Source: Syntrophobacterales bacterium | Lineage (GTDB): Bacteria; Desulfobacterota; Desulfobaccia; Desulfobaccales; 0-14-0-80-60-11 | Direction: 5' to 3' | Assembly (NCBI GenBank): GCA_023229795.1 | Contig: JALNYP010000085.1 | Coordinates: 1-13,566 of the forward strand | Length of the DNA: 13,566 bases | Part shown: positions 7,315 through 13,566 of the stretch, piece after piece | How the letters are laid out: every line of letters begins with the position of its first letter | How positions within the stretch are numbered: position 1 is the first letter of the stretch | Notes under the pieces: generated by a model | Seen by the model: only the letters and a program-made list of their open reading frames with translations | What the model was told of the DNA's origin: nothing | The model's database searches: none | Program-made: the position numbers and the translations under genes

Positions 7315-8052
7315 ATGCGACGCAGCGGCAACCGCGACCTCAAGGAACTGAGGCCCATCAGCCTGACCCCGAATTACCTGGATTTTGCCGAAGGCTCCTG
7401 CCTGATCACCTGGGGGCGCACCCGGGTCATCTGCGCGGCCACGGTGAGCGAGCGGGTGCCGCCCTTTCGGGTGGCGAGCGGCGGCGGTTGGGTCACCGGG
7501 GAGTACGCCATGCTGCCTCCGGCCACCCACCCCCGGCAGGACCGGGAATCCTTAAAAGGCCGGGTGGGCGGCCGCACCCTGGAGATCCAGCGCCTTATCG
7601 GCCGCTCGCTCCGGGCGGTGGTGGATCTTAACGCCCTGGGGCCCCGCACCGTCACCCTGGACTGCGACGTCATCCAGGCCGACGGCGGCACCCGCACCGC
7701 CAGCATCACCGGGGCCTTCGTGGCCCTGTGCCTGGCCCTGGAAAACCTGCGCCGCCGGGGTCTGCTGGACGCCTCCCCGATCACCGGCCAGGTGGCCGCG
7801 GTGAGCGTGGGGCTGTTTGGAGAGCGGCTGCTCCTGGATCTGGACTACGAGGAGGACTTCCAGGCCGCGGTGGACGCCAATTTTGTGGGCACCGGCGCGG
7901 GCGATCTGGTGGAGGTGCAGTTGACCGGGGAGAGCGGGCCTTTTCCGGCGGCGAAGCTCAACGACATGCTGGAGTTGGCCCAGGTGGGGCTGAAACAGCT
8001 GACCCGTATCCAGGAAGAGGCGTTGACCCCATGGCTGCCCCTACCCTGGTGA
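7315..8052 (+). CDS. rph: Ribonuclease PH
   Basis: A 245-residue phosphorolytic 3'-5' exoribonuclease that trims tRNA precursors with inorganic phosphate; family length about 240. Diagnostic segments: RPISLTPNYLDFAEGSCLI near the N-terminus, GRTRVICAATV (35-44), VGGRTLEIQRLIGRSLRAV with the phosphate-binding arginine near 87, and LDCDVIQADGGTRTASITGA (116-133 region), the active-site block. The C-terminal EVQLTGE and FPAAKLNDML blocks also fit. ATG 7315 is preferred over ATG 7297: AGGA sits six bases before 7315, while 7297 has no ribosome site. The 3' end overlaps rdgB by 22 bases, indicating a coupled operon. A tRNA gene, a natural RNase PH substrate, follows immediately. Confidence 0.95.
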   Translation: MRRSGNRDLKELRPISLTPNYLDFAEGSCLITWGRTRVICAATVSERVPPFRVASGGGWVTGEYAMLPPATHPRQDRESLKGRVGGRTLEIQRLIGRSLRAVVDLNALGPRTVTLDCDVIQADGGTRTASITGAFVALCLALENLRRRGLLDASPITGQVAAVSVGLFGERLLLDLDYEEDFQAAVDANFVGTGAGDLVEVQLTGESGPFPAAKLNDMLELAQVGLKQLTRIQEEALTPWLPLPW

Positions 8053-8657
8053 TGGCCAGCCGCAATGCCGGTAAAATCAGGGAACTCCAGGAGATCCTGA
8101 AAGACACCGGCATCACGCTCCTGAGCCTGGCGAATTTCCCCGAGTTGCCCGAAACGCCCGAAGTGGGCGCCACTTTTGCCGAAAACGCCGCGGCCAAGGC
8201 CCTGGAGGTGGCCAAGGCCACCGGTTACCCGGCCCTGGCGGATGATTCGGGCCTGGTGGTGGAGGCCCTGGGGGGCGCGCCCGGGGTGTATTCGGCCCGC
8301 TACGCGGCAGACGTCACCGCGCCCCGGCCGCCTGCCGACGCGGACAACTGGCAAAAGCTGCTGCGCGAGCTGGCCGCGGTGCGCCCTGAGGCCCGGGGGG
8401 CCCACTTCGTCTGCGAACTCGCCCTGGCCTGGCCCGACGGGCGGCTCCGGCGCTTCCGGGGGGAGTGCCAGGGCGTCATCGCCAGGGAGCCCCGGGGGGA
8501 GCAGGGCTTCGGCTACGACCCGGTCTTCTGGGTGCCGGAGTACCAGGCCACCATGGCCGAATTGGGGCCGGAGGTGAAGAACCGCATCAGCCACCGGGCC
8601 CGGGCCCTGGCGGCCTTCAAGGCGCAGTTGCCCGCCTTGAAAGACGAACTCGCCTGA
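8031..8657 (+). CDS. rdgB: RdgB/HAM1 family XTP/dITP diphosphatase
   Basis: A 208-residue nucleotide-pool sanitising enzyme that hydrolyses dITP, XTP and ITP to monophosphates, keeping deaminated purines out of DNA and RNA. Motifs: ASRNAGKIREL (9-19) for substrate binding, TFAENAAAKA (48-57), ADDSGLVVEALGGAPGVYSA (70-89) with the metal-binding acidic pair, GFGYDPVF (159-166) and KNRISHRARAL near the C-terminus. All key blocks are intact. ATG 8031 gives the normal N-terminus just before the ASRN motif and has an AGGAAGAGG stretch (8012-8020) upstream, inside rph; a second ATG at 8052 would clip it. The rph-rdgB overlap is a common bacterial gene arrangement. tRNA-Pro begins 22 bases after the stop. 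Confidence 0.95.
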   Translation: MAAPTLVMASRNAGKIRELQEILKDTGITLLSLANFPELPETPEVGATFAENAAAKALEVAKATGYPALADDSGLVVEALGGAPGVYSARYAADVTAPRPPADADNWQKLLRELAAVRPEARGAHFVCELALAWPDGRLRRFRGECQGVIAREPRGEQGFGYDPVFWVPEYQATMAELGPEVKNRISHRARALAAFKAQLPALKDELA

Positions 8658-8679
8658 GATATATCCATAAAGTCGATGT

Positions 8680-8757
8680 CGGGACGTAGCGCAGCCTGGT
8701 TAGCGCGCCTGCTTTGGGAGCAGGAAGTCGGCGGTTCGAATCCGCCCGTCCCGACCA
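8680..8757 (+). tRNA. tRNA-Pro (anticodon UGG)
   Basis: A full cloverleaf can be folded: acceptor stem CGGGACG/CGTCCCG, D-arm GCGC...GCGC with a GCCTGGTTA loop, anticodon stem CCTGC/GCAGG around loop TTTGGGA (anticodon TGG), variable AAGTC, and T-arm GGCGG-TTCGAAT-CCGCC. The discriminator base A is followed by an encoded CCA (8755-8757). The C1-G72 pair and the TGG anticodon identify proline. It probably reads CCA and CCG, possibly all CCN. Confidence 0.97.
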
Positions 8758-8791
8758 GTATTCCCCCGCTGAATCCTGGCTATTCCGGTGG

Positions 8792-8819
8792 GGGCGACCG
8801 GTTGCCAAACCAGTCGCCC
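8792..8819. terminator. Strong stem-loop between tRNA-Pro and the htrA 3' end
   Basis: GGGCGAC (8792-8798) pairs with GTCGCCC (8813-8819); inside, after one mismatch, GGTT (8800-8803) pairs with AACC (8808-8811) around a GCCA loop. It lies between two convergent transcripts, 14 bases from the htrA stop. There is no T-run on either side, so it is a terminator-like barrier rather than a textbook intrinsic terminator. Confidence 0.45.
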
Positions 8820-8833
8820 TGGGCAATTTGAGG

Positions 8834-10336
8834 TTAACCCTGCTGCTCCAGGGGTACGAAAAGCTTGCCGTTATCCCTTTGCACCAGGAGCAAGAGATGA
8901 TCCTTATCCTTGGACCGGTCAATCTTCTCCAGGACCTCCTTAACTGAACCCACCGGCTGGCGGTTGACCTCCAAGATAAGGTCCCCCGGCTGCAAACCGG
9001 CTGCAGCCGCCCGGCTCCCCGGCTCTAGGCCGGCGACCACCGCGCCTTTGCCCTCCTTGAGGTGGAACCGCTGCGCCATTTGGGGATTTAGGTCCCTGAG
9101 TTGCAAACCCCACTTTCCAGCGGTTGGATGCACCGGCTTCTCAGATACGGTCTGATCTCCAGGGAGCTCCTCCACTTTCATGGAGAGTTTCTGTTCTTGC
9201 CCATTTCTCAGAATGGTTACCGTGGCCTCCTGACCCACCGGGGTGGCCGCGACCAGGGCGGGCAAATGGTGGCTGTCCTCCACCACCTTGCCGTTGTAGG
9301 CGATGATGACGTCGCCGCGTTTGATTCCCCCCTGGTCAGCGGGGCCTCCGGCAACGACATCGGCCACCAGCGCCCCCTGACGATCCCGAAGGTTTAAGGC
9401 CTTCGCCAGTTCCGGGGTGATGGACTGGATGTTGACGCCCAGGTAACTCCGGGTCACTGCGCCCGTGGAAATCAGTTGGGGCACCAGCGGCTTGGCCGTA
9501 TTCACCGGGATGGCAAAGCCGATACCCTGACCGTTAGGCAGGATGGCAGTGTTGATACCCACCAGCTCACCTTGCATGTTAATCAGGGGACCGCCGGAGT
9601 TCCCGGGGTTGATGGAGGCGTCGGTCTGAATGAAGTCATCATAAGGTCCAGCCCCGATGACCCGCCCTTTGGCGCTGACTATGCCAGAAGTCACCGTGTT
9701 GTTCAAACCGAAGGGATTGCCGATGGCGACCACCCAATCGCCCACTTTCAGTTGATCGGAGTCCCCCATGGCGACCGCGGGAAAGGACTCTTTGGATTTT
9801 ACCTTCAGAACCGCGAGATCCGTTTTGGGATCCCGTCCAACCACCCGAGCCTTGTACTCTTTTTGATTGGCGAAGGTGACGGTCACCTCTTTGGCGCCTT
9901 CGACCACATGGTTGTTAGTCAGGATGTAGCCCTCCTTACCGATGACCACCCCCGATCCCGCGCCCTGGGTTCGGCGGCTCTCTGGAGCCTGGGGCATTTC
10001 CTGAAAAAACCGCTTAAACAGATCTCCCATGGGTCCATCGGGAATCTCCATCTCCGGCCGGTTGAAGCCCGCCTTTTCGACCTTTACCACCTTGATGTTG
10101 ACCACGGACGGGCTCAGCTTTTCTGCGAGTCCGGAAAAAGAATCAGGCCTGGACGCAGGTGCGGCAATAGCACCTTGAGGTGGGGTGATTTGATTTTGAG
10201 CCGCCGCGGGGCGCGCCCAGTTCAGGCCTGACGATACCACCAGGCCTATGGCCAGGCAGGAAATGGCTACGGTGGTGAGAGTCATGACCTTGAAATATCT
10301 GGTATCCAGGAGTTGTTTCCAGCTGCTGCGGTGCAT
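8834..10336 (-). CDS. htrA: Do/DegP family periplasmic serine endopeptidase (HtrA)
   Basis: A 500-residue HtrA-type protease that degrades or refolds damaged envelope proteins. A positively charged start followed by a hydrophobic stretch (about 17-38) and ARPAAAQ (41-47) is a signal peptide or anchor; a cut after AAA-46 is plausible. The trypsin-like domain carries the triad His143 (TNNHVVEGA), Asp173 (DPKTDLAVLK) and Ser247 (NPGNSGGPL). Two PDZ domains follow (about 297-385, starting YLGVNIQ, and 408-490), giving the full DegP layout rather than one-PDZ DegS. The LA loop region contains MGDLFKRFFQEMP, as in DegP. GGAGG six bases before the ATG supports the start. It lies 158 bases downstream of the histidine kinase gene on the same strand, behind three 11-bp-spaced hexamers, so control by that two-component system is likely. 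Confidence 0.95.
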   Translation of the reverse strand: MHRSSWKQLLDTRYFKVMTLTTVAISCLAIGLVVSSGLNWARPAAAQNQITPPQGAIAAPASRPDSFSGLAEKLSPSVVNIKVVKVEKAGFNRPEMEIPDGPMGDLFKRFFQEMPQAPESRRTQGAGSGVVIGKEGYILTNNHVVEGAKEVTVTFANQKEYKARVVGRDPKTDLAVLKVKSKESFPAVAMGDSDQLKVGDWVVAIGNPFGLNNTVTSGIVSAKGRVIGAGPYDDFIQTDASINPGNSGGPLINMQGELVGINTAILPNGQGIGFAIPVNTAKPLVPQLISTGAVTRSYLGVNIQSITPELAKALNLRDRQGALVADVVAGGPADQGGIKRGDVIIAYNGKVVEDSHHLPALVAATPVGQEATVTILRNGQEQKLSMKVEELPGDQTVSEKPVHPTAGKWGLQLRDLNPQMAQRFHLKEGKGAVVAGLEPGSRAAAAGLQPGDLILEVNRQPVGSVKEVLEKIDRSKDKDHLLLLVQRDNGKLFVPLEQQG

Positions 10337-10427
10337 CTTTGTCCTCCTTTGAGGCTTTACGGGTTCTTAAGTCCTGCCGGCCCGTGACTGGGCCGACCTG
10401 ACAACTGCTATTCAAATAACCCGGCAA

Positions 10428-10455
10428 GATTAAAGGAAGATTAATCGATGATTAA
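10428..10455 (-). promoter_or_regulatory. Three tandem hexamers at 11-bp period, likely response-regulator binding site
   Basis: GATTAA occurs exactly at 10428-10433, 10439-10444 and 10450-10455, each start 11 bases from the next (TTAATC-N5 three times when read toward htrA). Direct repeats at an 11-bp period are the known binding layout of OmpR/PhoB-family regulators, whose winged helices bind head to tail on one DNA face. The nearest copy is about 92 bases upstream of the htrA ATG, and an OmpR-family regulator is encoded next door. A clear -35/-10 pair is not evident. Confidence 0.5.
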
Positions 10456-10494
10456 GATATGCTAATTTTTAAAAAAGGGGGGGGACTATGAACG

Positions 10495-11925
10495 TTAGGA
10501 AGTAGAAGAAACTGATGGAGTGCATTCCGCGGGCAGGGAAACCGTGAAGGTGCTGCCCTGGCCCGGGGTGCTCTCCACCTCAATCCTGCCCCCATGGGCC
10601 ACGGCAATGGATTGGGCGATACTCAGTCCCAGACCCGCTCCTCCGCCTCTCTGCGACCTGGCTTCGGCAGCCCGGTAAAAACGGTTGAATATCTGTTCTT
10701 GCTCATCCTGGCTCAAGCCCATCCCCGTGTCAGAGATTCCCACCTGGGCCCGCTTGCCGTCACAGCGTAGGGATAGCGTGACCCTGCCGCCCGCCGGGGT
10801 ATACTTAATGGCGTTGTCGATCAGGTTCAAGAGCAGCCTCTTGAAGTGCTCCCGGTCTCCCTGGATGGAAGCAGGCTCGACCAAACCGTAATTAAGGTTG
10901 ACGGCCTGGTTCTCCGCCAGCCGCCGCATTTGTTCTCCGACTTCTTTCAAGAGTTCCTGCAACTTCACGGGCCTCAGGTCCAGCCGCAACACCCCCCGGT
11001 CCGCCCGGGCCAACAACAGGAGACCTTCCACCAGAGAACTGATTCTATCAATCTCCTCGAGGCTGCTGTTGAGAACCCCCCGGTATTCCTCCGGACTTCT
11101 GGGCGCCCGCAGGGCCACTTCGATTTCGCCCTTCAGAATGGTGAGGGGCGTTTGCAGTTCATGGGCCGCGTCAGCACTGAACTGGCGGGTCTGACGAAAG
11201 GAGTCATCCAACCGGCCCAGCATGTCGTTAAGCGTCTTCGCCAACCGGTCCAGTTCATCGCCGGTTCCCGTTTCCTGGAGGCGTCCCGCCAGGTACTCCC
11301 CACTGATCCTGCGAGCCGCCTGCGTCATTCTGTCCACAGGTTTTAGGGCGCGCCTGGCCAACACCCATCCCCCCATGGTCGCCAACACCAGGCCGAGAGG
11401 CAGAACAGCCCCCATAATCAAGAGAAAGCGGCGTTGGGTTTTGAAGACATTTTCCAGGGATATCCCCACTTGAACCAAATTGATCACCCGTCCCCCTTTA
11501 ATTACCGGCCTGGTCAGAACCCGGAAGGGATATGAGCCTGTGCTCTCGATGGTCTCAAAGGTGGATACCCCCCGCAAAGCATTCTTCAGGGCGGTGGGGC
11601 TGAGGGGGAGCTTAACGGCTGGGGAGCCGGGTCGGTTGAGATCAGGCCGGCCCTGGGTATCAAACAATTCCAGGGAAGGGTTTAACGGCGAGAAGCCGAG
11701 GTAGTGGCGAAAAAGCTCATCCACGTCCCGGGGGAGGAAGGTACTGCGCTGAGCCCGGGCCTGCTCCGCCGACACTGTGGCCACCCCGTCCAGAGCGGCA
11801 TCGATGTCATGGGAGAGACTGTAGGCTAAAAGACCATAGGCTGCGCTACCCAAGAATAGGAGGGTGACGCAGAGAATGCCGGCGTACCAGAAAGTGAGCC
11901 GGGCCCCGATGGACCTGATGCGCAT
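10495..11925 (-). CDS. Two-component sensor histidine kinase (CusS/CopS-like architecture)
   Basis: A 476-residue inner-membrane sensor kinase. Two membrane segments (about 11-36 and 167-190) enclose a periplasmic sensor of some 130 residues with no clear metal-binding cluster. A HAMP linker (about 188-240, with ALKPVDRMTQAARRIS) leads to the dimerisation helix with the phosphorylated His255 in AAHELQTPLTILKGEIE (the usual HELRTPL has Gln for Arg). The catalytic domain has the N box LLLNLIDNAIKYTP (around 367-371), G1 SDTGMGL, F box IFNRFYRA and G2 GGGAGLGLSIAQSI, all intact. The gene starts three bases after the response regulator stop, with GGAG six bases upstream, so the two are co-translated. 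The architecture recalls heavy-metal sensors, but the signal is unknown. An htrA gene follows, which favours envelope stress. Confidence 0.93.
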   Translation of the reverse strand: MRIRSIGARLTFWYAGILCVTLLFLGSAAYGLLAYSLSHDIDAALDGVATVSAEQARAQRSTFLPRDVDELFRHYLGFSPLNPSLELFDTQGRPDLNRPGSPAVKLPLSPTALKNALRGVSTFETIESTGSYPFRVLTRPVIKGGRVINLVQVGISLENVFKTQRRFLLIMGAVLPLGLVLATMGGWVLARRALKPVDRMTQAARRISGEYLAGRLQETGTGDELDRLAKTLNDMLGRLDDSFRQTRQFSADAAHELQTPLTILKGEIEVALRAPRSPEEYRGVLNSSLEEIDRISSLVEGLLLLARADRGVLRLDLRPVKLQELLKEVGEQMRRLAENQAVNLNYGLVEPASIQGDREHFKRLLLNLIDNAIKYTPAGGRVTLSLRCDGKRAQVGISDTGMGLSQDEQEQIFNRFYRAAEARSQRGGGAGLGLSIAQSIAVAHGGRIEVESTPGQGSTFTVSLPAECTPSVSSTS

Positions 11926-11928
11926 GGG

Positions 11929-12600
11929 CTACTCCACTTGCAGCACGTAACCGGCGCCGCGCACCGTATGGATCAATTTCGGCTCCCGACCGGCGTCGAT
12001 CTTTTTTCTCAAATAGTTAACGTACACGTCAATGATATTACTCATGGGGTCGAAATCATAATCCCAGACATGTTCGGCAATCATGGTTCTGGTGAGCACC
12101 CGCCCGCGGTGCCGCATGAAGTAGTCCAGCAGGGCGAACTCCTTGGTGGAGAGGTCTATCCTCTCGGTTCCCCGGGAGACAATCCGTTGCGCTGGATCAA
12201 GGGTGAGGTCTGCCACCTGGAGCAGCGGCGGCGCGGTTTCCACTCGCCGTCTGAGCAGGGCTCTGATCCTGGCCAGGAGTTCTTGAAAGGAAAAGGGCTT
12301 GGTCAGGTAGTCGTCCGCCCCGGTATCCAAACCGAGAACCTTGTCTTCGATGGCTGCCCGCACGGTAAGGAGCAGGACGGGGGCTTTACCCTGGTTTTTG
12401 CGAAACTCTCGGAGCACTCCTAGCCCATCCAGTTTCGGAAGATTGATATCCAGGATTATCAGGTCATGGACCCCATCCAGGGCCATCAACAAGCCCTCAC
12501 GGCCATCAAAGGCCAGATCTATGGCATAGCCCTCTTCCTCAAGCCCCTTCTTAATAAAGCCCGCCACCTTTTTCTCGTCTTCGACCACGAGAATGCGCAT
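11929..12600 (-). CDS. OmpR/PhoB-family response regulator
   Basis: A 223-residue transcription factor. The receiver domain has the acidic pocket (Glu8, Asp9), phosphoacceptor Asp51 in LIILDINLPKLDG, Thr77 in PVLLLTVR, and Lys99 in DYLTKPFSF. The C-terminal winged helix-turn-helix (about 125-220) includes LSTKEFALLDYFMRHRGRVLTRTMI, split here as LSTKEFALLDYF and HRGRVLTRTMI, NIIDVYVNYLRKKID and TVRGAGYVL. The sequence TVRAAIEDKVLGLDTGADDYL resembles the CusR/CopR branch, which lacks the usual TARD. ATG at 12600 is chosen; a TTG codon at 12603 could also serve, with AGGAAG upstream. The histidine kinase starts three bases beyond the stop. A TAAAAT -10-like hexamer (complement of 12666-12671) lies upstream without a good -35. 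Its own promoter may be activator-dependent. Confidence 0.94.
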   Translation of the reverse strand: MRILVVEDEKKVAGFIKKGLEEEGYAIDLAFDGREGLLMALDGVHDLIILDINLPKLDGLGVLREFRKNQGKAPVLLLTVRAAIEDKVLGLDTGADDYLTKPFSFQELLARIRALLRRRVETAPPLLQVADLTLDPAQRIVSRGTERIDLSTKEFALLDYFMRHRGRVLTRTMIAEHVWDYDFDPMSNIIDVYVNYLRKKIDAGREPKLIHTVRGAGYVLQVE

Positions 12601-12697
12601 CAAATGAGCTTCCTGTGATGAGATTCACGGTACTCTGATCAATTTTTCGTAGTTGCTCTCGGACTATTTTACCAATTTTCTTTAAACGGGCCTAATT

Positions 12698-12715
12698 CTG
12701 CCGTTAGGACGGCAG
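12698..12715 (-). terminator. 7-bp stem-loop between the ATPase and the response regulator
   Basis: CTGCCGT (12698-12704) and ACGGCAG (12709-12715) pair perfectly around a four-base loop. No T-run follows on the minus strand, so it may be a weak terminator, an attenuator or an mRNA-processing hairpin. It overlaps the stop codon of the possible 36-aa ORF. Confidence 0.35.
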
Positions 12716-12814
12716 GTCTCCGTTCTCAATTTCACAGGCCAATCCCTCCAATCGACCCTTGACGAGCGGCCGATCGAAGTATATGAGAAATTTTATTAAT
12801 CCTTGTGGGCTCAT
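12704..12814 (-). CDS. Possible 36-aa ORF overlapping the ATPase stop codon
   Basis: An ATG at 12814-12812 overlaps the ATPase TGA as ATGA, the layout of translational coupling, and runs 36 codons to a TAA at 12706-12704. The product begins MSPQGLIKFLIYFDRP and ends EIENGDLPS; I do not recognise it. There is no good ribosome site of its own, so it would depend on re-initiation after the ATPase. It could equally be a chance frame or the truncated start of a lost gene. Confidence 0.3.
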   Translation of the reverse strand: MSPQGLIKFLIYFDRPLVKGRLEGLACEIENGDLPS

Positions 12815-13566
12815 CTCTGAAATATTACGCCGCGGTGATTCAGAATCCGGTAGAGCACTAATTTCAGGGGATCGGTCACCAGGAGTTCCACCACCGCCAT
12901 ACCCCACACCAACCCTGCGAGTTGCCAACTGATGGGAGGCATCCACCAGCCGAAGATGGCGATGGCGGTGGCCAAAGCTCGACTGACAACTCCGGACCAG
13001 ACCATCAGGGCACTGGGTTTGAGGGACCAGAACATCCCCTGAGTGCGGCCCATGTAGATATATAAATATCCGGAGACGGTGAATTTCAGGAAATTGAGGG
13101 TCTGGAGGGGGCCCTGGTCGAGGTGGAGGATTTCCAGGCCGATATAGAACATTACGAAAGAAAAGAGCACTCCCATGAGGCCCAGATAAGTGGCGACACT
13201 CATCACTACCCGCATGTCCCATCTTACCGGATCGTTGTCAGGCCGGACATTATCATAAGCAATGGAGAGGATGGGGATGTCGTTCAGGAGCACCTGCAAT
13301 ATGACCATAATGGCGGTCACTGCGTAAAAATTGAAAATCACCAGGGACAGGGTGATGAAAAGCAGCACTCGCAGGATGCCGCCGATACGATAGATGGCGT
13401 AACTGTTCATGCGCTGGAAGATTTTGCGGGCCTCCCGGATGGCGTCGATGATCACTGAGAGCCCCGGTTGGGTCAGGACGATGGCCGCGGCGGATTTCGC
13501 CGCATCGGTGGCGCCGTCCACGGCAATCCCCACATCGGCTTTCTTTAAGGCCGGGGCGTCGTTGAC
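12811..13566 (-). CDS. P3A-type plasma-membrane H+-transporting ATPase, C-terminal part (partial)
   Basis: The frame is open to the window edge and gives the last 251 residues of a P-type ATPase that pumps protons out at the cost of ATP. It begins at VNDAPALKKADVGIAV, the tail of the conserved hinge motif (GDGVNDAP, first three residues outside the window), followed by DGATDAAKSAAAIVLTQPGL, typical of P3A H+-ATPases. Six membrane helices follow. The sixth-helix aspartate, equivalent to the proton-binding Asp of plant H+-ATPases, is visible in LLNDIPILSIAYDNV. The ending is short, without an extended autoinhibitory domain, as in archaeal and bacterial members. It is transcribed toward the two-component genes with a 210-base gap to the response regulator. 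The phosphorylation site DKTGT is outside the window. Confidence 0.92.
   Translation of the reverse strand, partial: VNDAPALKKADVGIAVDGATDAAKSAAAIVLTQPGLSVIIDAIREARKIFQRMNSYAIYRIGGILRVLLFITLSLVIFNFYAVTAIMVILQVLLNDIPILSIAYDNVRPDNDPVRWDMRVVMSVATYLGLMGVLFSFVMFYIGLEILHLDQGPLQTLNFLKFTVSGYLYIYMGRTQGMFWSLKPSALMVWSGVVSRALATAIAIFGWWMPPISWQLAGLVWGMAVVELLVTDPLKLVLYRILNHRGVIFQR

Noticed and set aside
7728..8030. Extension of the rdgB frame upstream through rph
   Set aside because: The extra 100 codons are a Gly/Arg/Pro-rich out-of-frame translation of rph; the family N-terminus is at 8031.

Overview
The window is GC-rich bacterial DNA with compact housekeeping genes. A VPLPA-CTERM surface-protein remnant, a mutL-miaA pair, the rph-rdgB pair and a P3A-type H+-ATPase together suggest a Gram-negative bacterium, most plausibly a Desulfobacterota (former deltaproteobacterium). 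That placement is inference; there is no rRNA or other decisive marker.

Left end (1-2271): the first 22 codons of a leftward gene that looks like an IS630-type transposase sit directly against a large repeat-rich surface-protein gene that has lost its 5' end. The surface gene also carries a one-base deletion near 1198, so it is a double-damaged pseudogene. Its repeats alternate FTQSGG and Y-NLSGGSL half-units and it ends in a VPLPA-CTERM exosortase sorting tail.

2272-3152 is a gene-poor, more AT-rich stretch. It contains small hairpins, a 12-bp perfect palindrome and a possible 50-codon relic of a protein-coding gene.

3153-8757 is a housekeeping block: a formyltransferase of the PurN fold (+); miaA and mutL on the minus strand (mutL is transcribed first); a conserved-looking 58-aa small protein, rph and rdgB on the plus strand; and a tRNA-Pro(UGG). 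Two related purine/pyrimidine stem-loop repeats sit at the 3' ends of mutL and of the small gene. A separate structured repeat lies in the divergent region between them.

8834-13566 is all minus strand. It reads, in transcription order: the C-terminal end of a P3A-type H+-transporting ATPase, a possible 36-aa ORF overlapping its stop, an OmpR-family response regulator, its histidine kinase, and a periplasmic HtrA/DegP-type serine protease. Just upstream of the protease are three exact GATTAA hexamers at an 11-bp period, the layout used by OmpR/PhoB-family regulators. This suggests that the adjacent two-component system controls the protease, an envelope-stress circuit.

I see no CRISPR array, phage or clear defence system. 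The most unusual items are the IS-broken surface gene, the paired 3'-end stem-loop repeats and the triple 11-bp operator.
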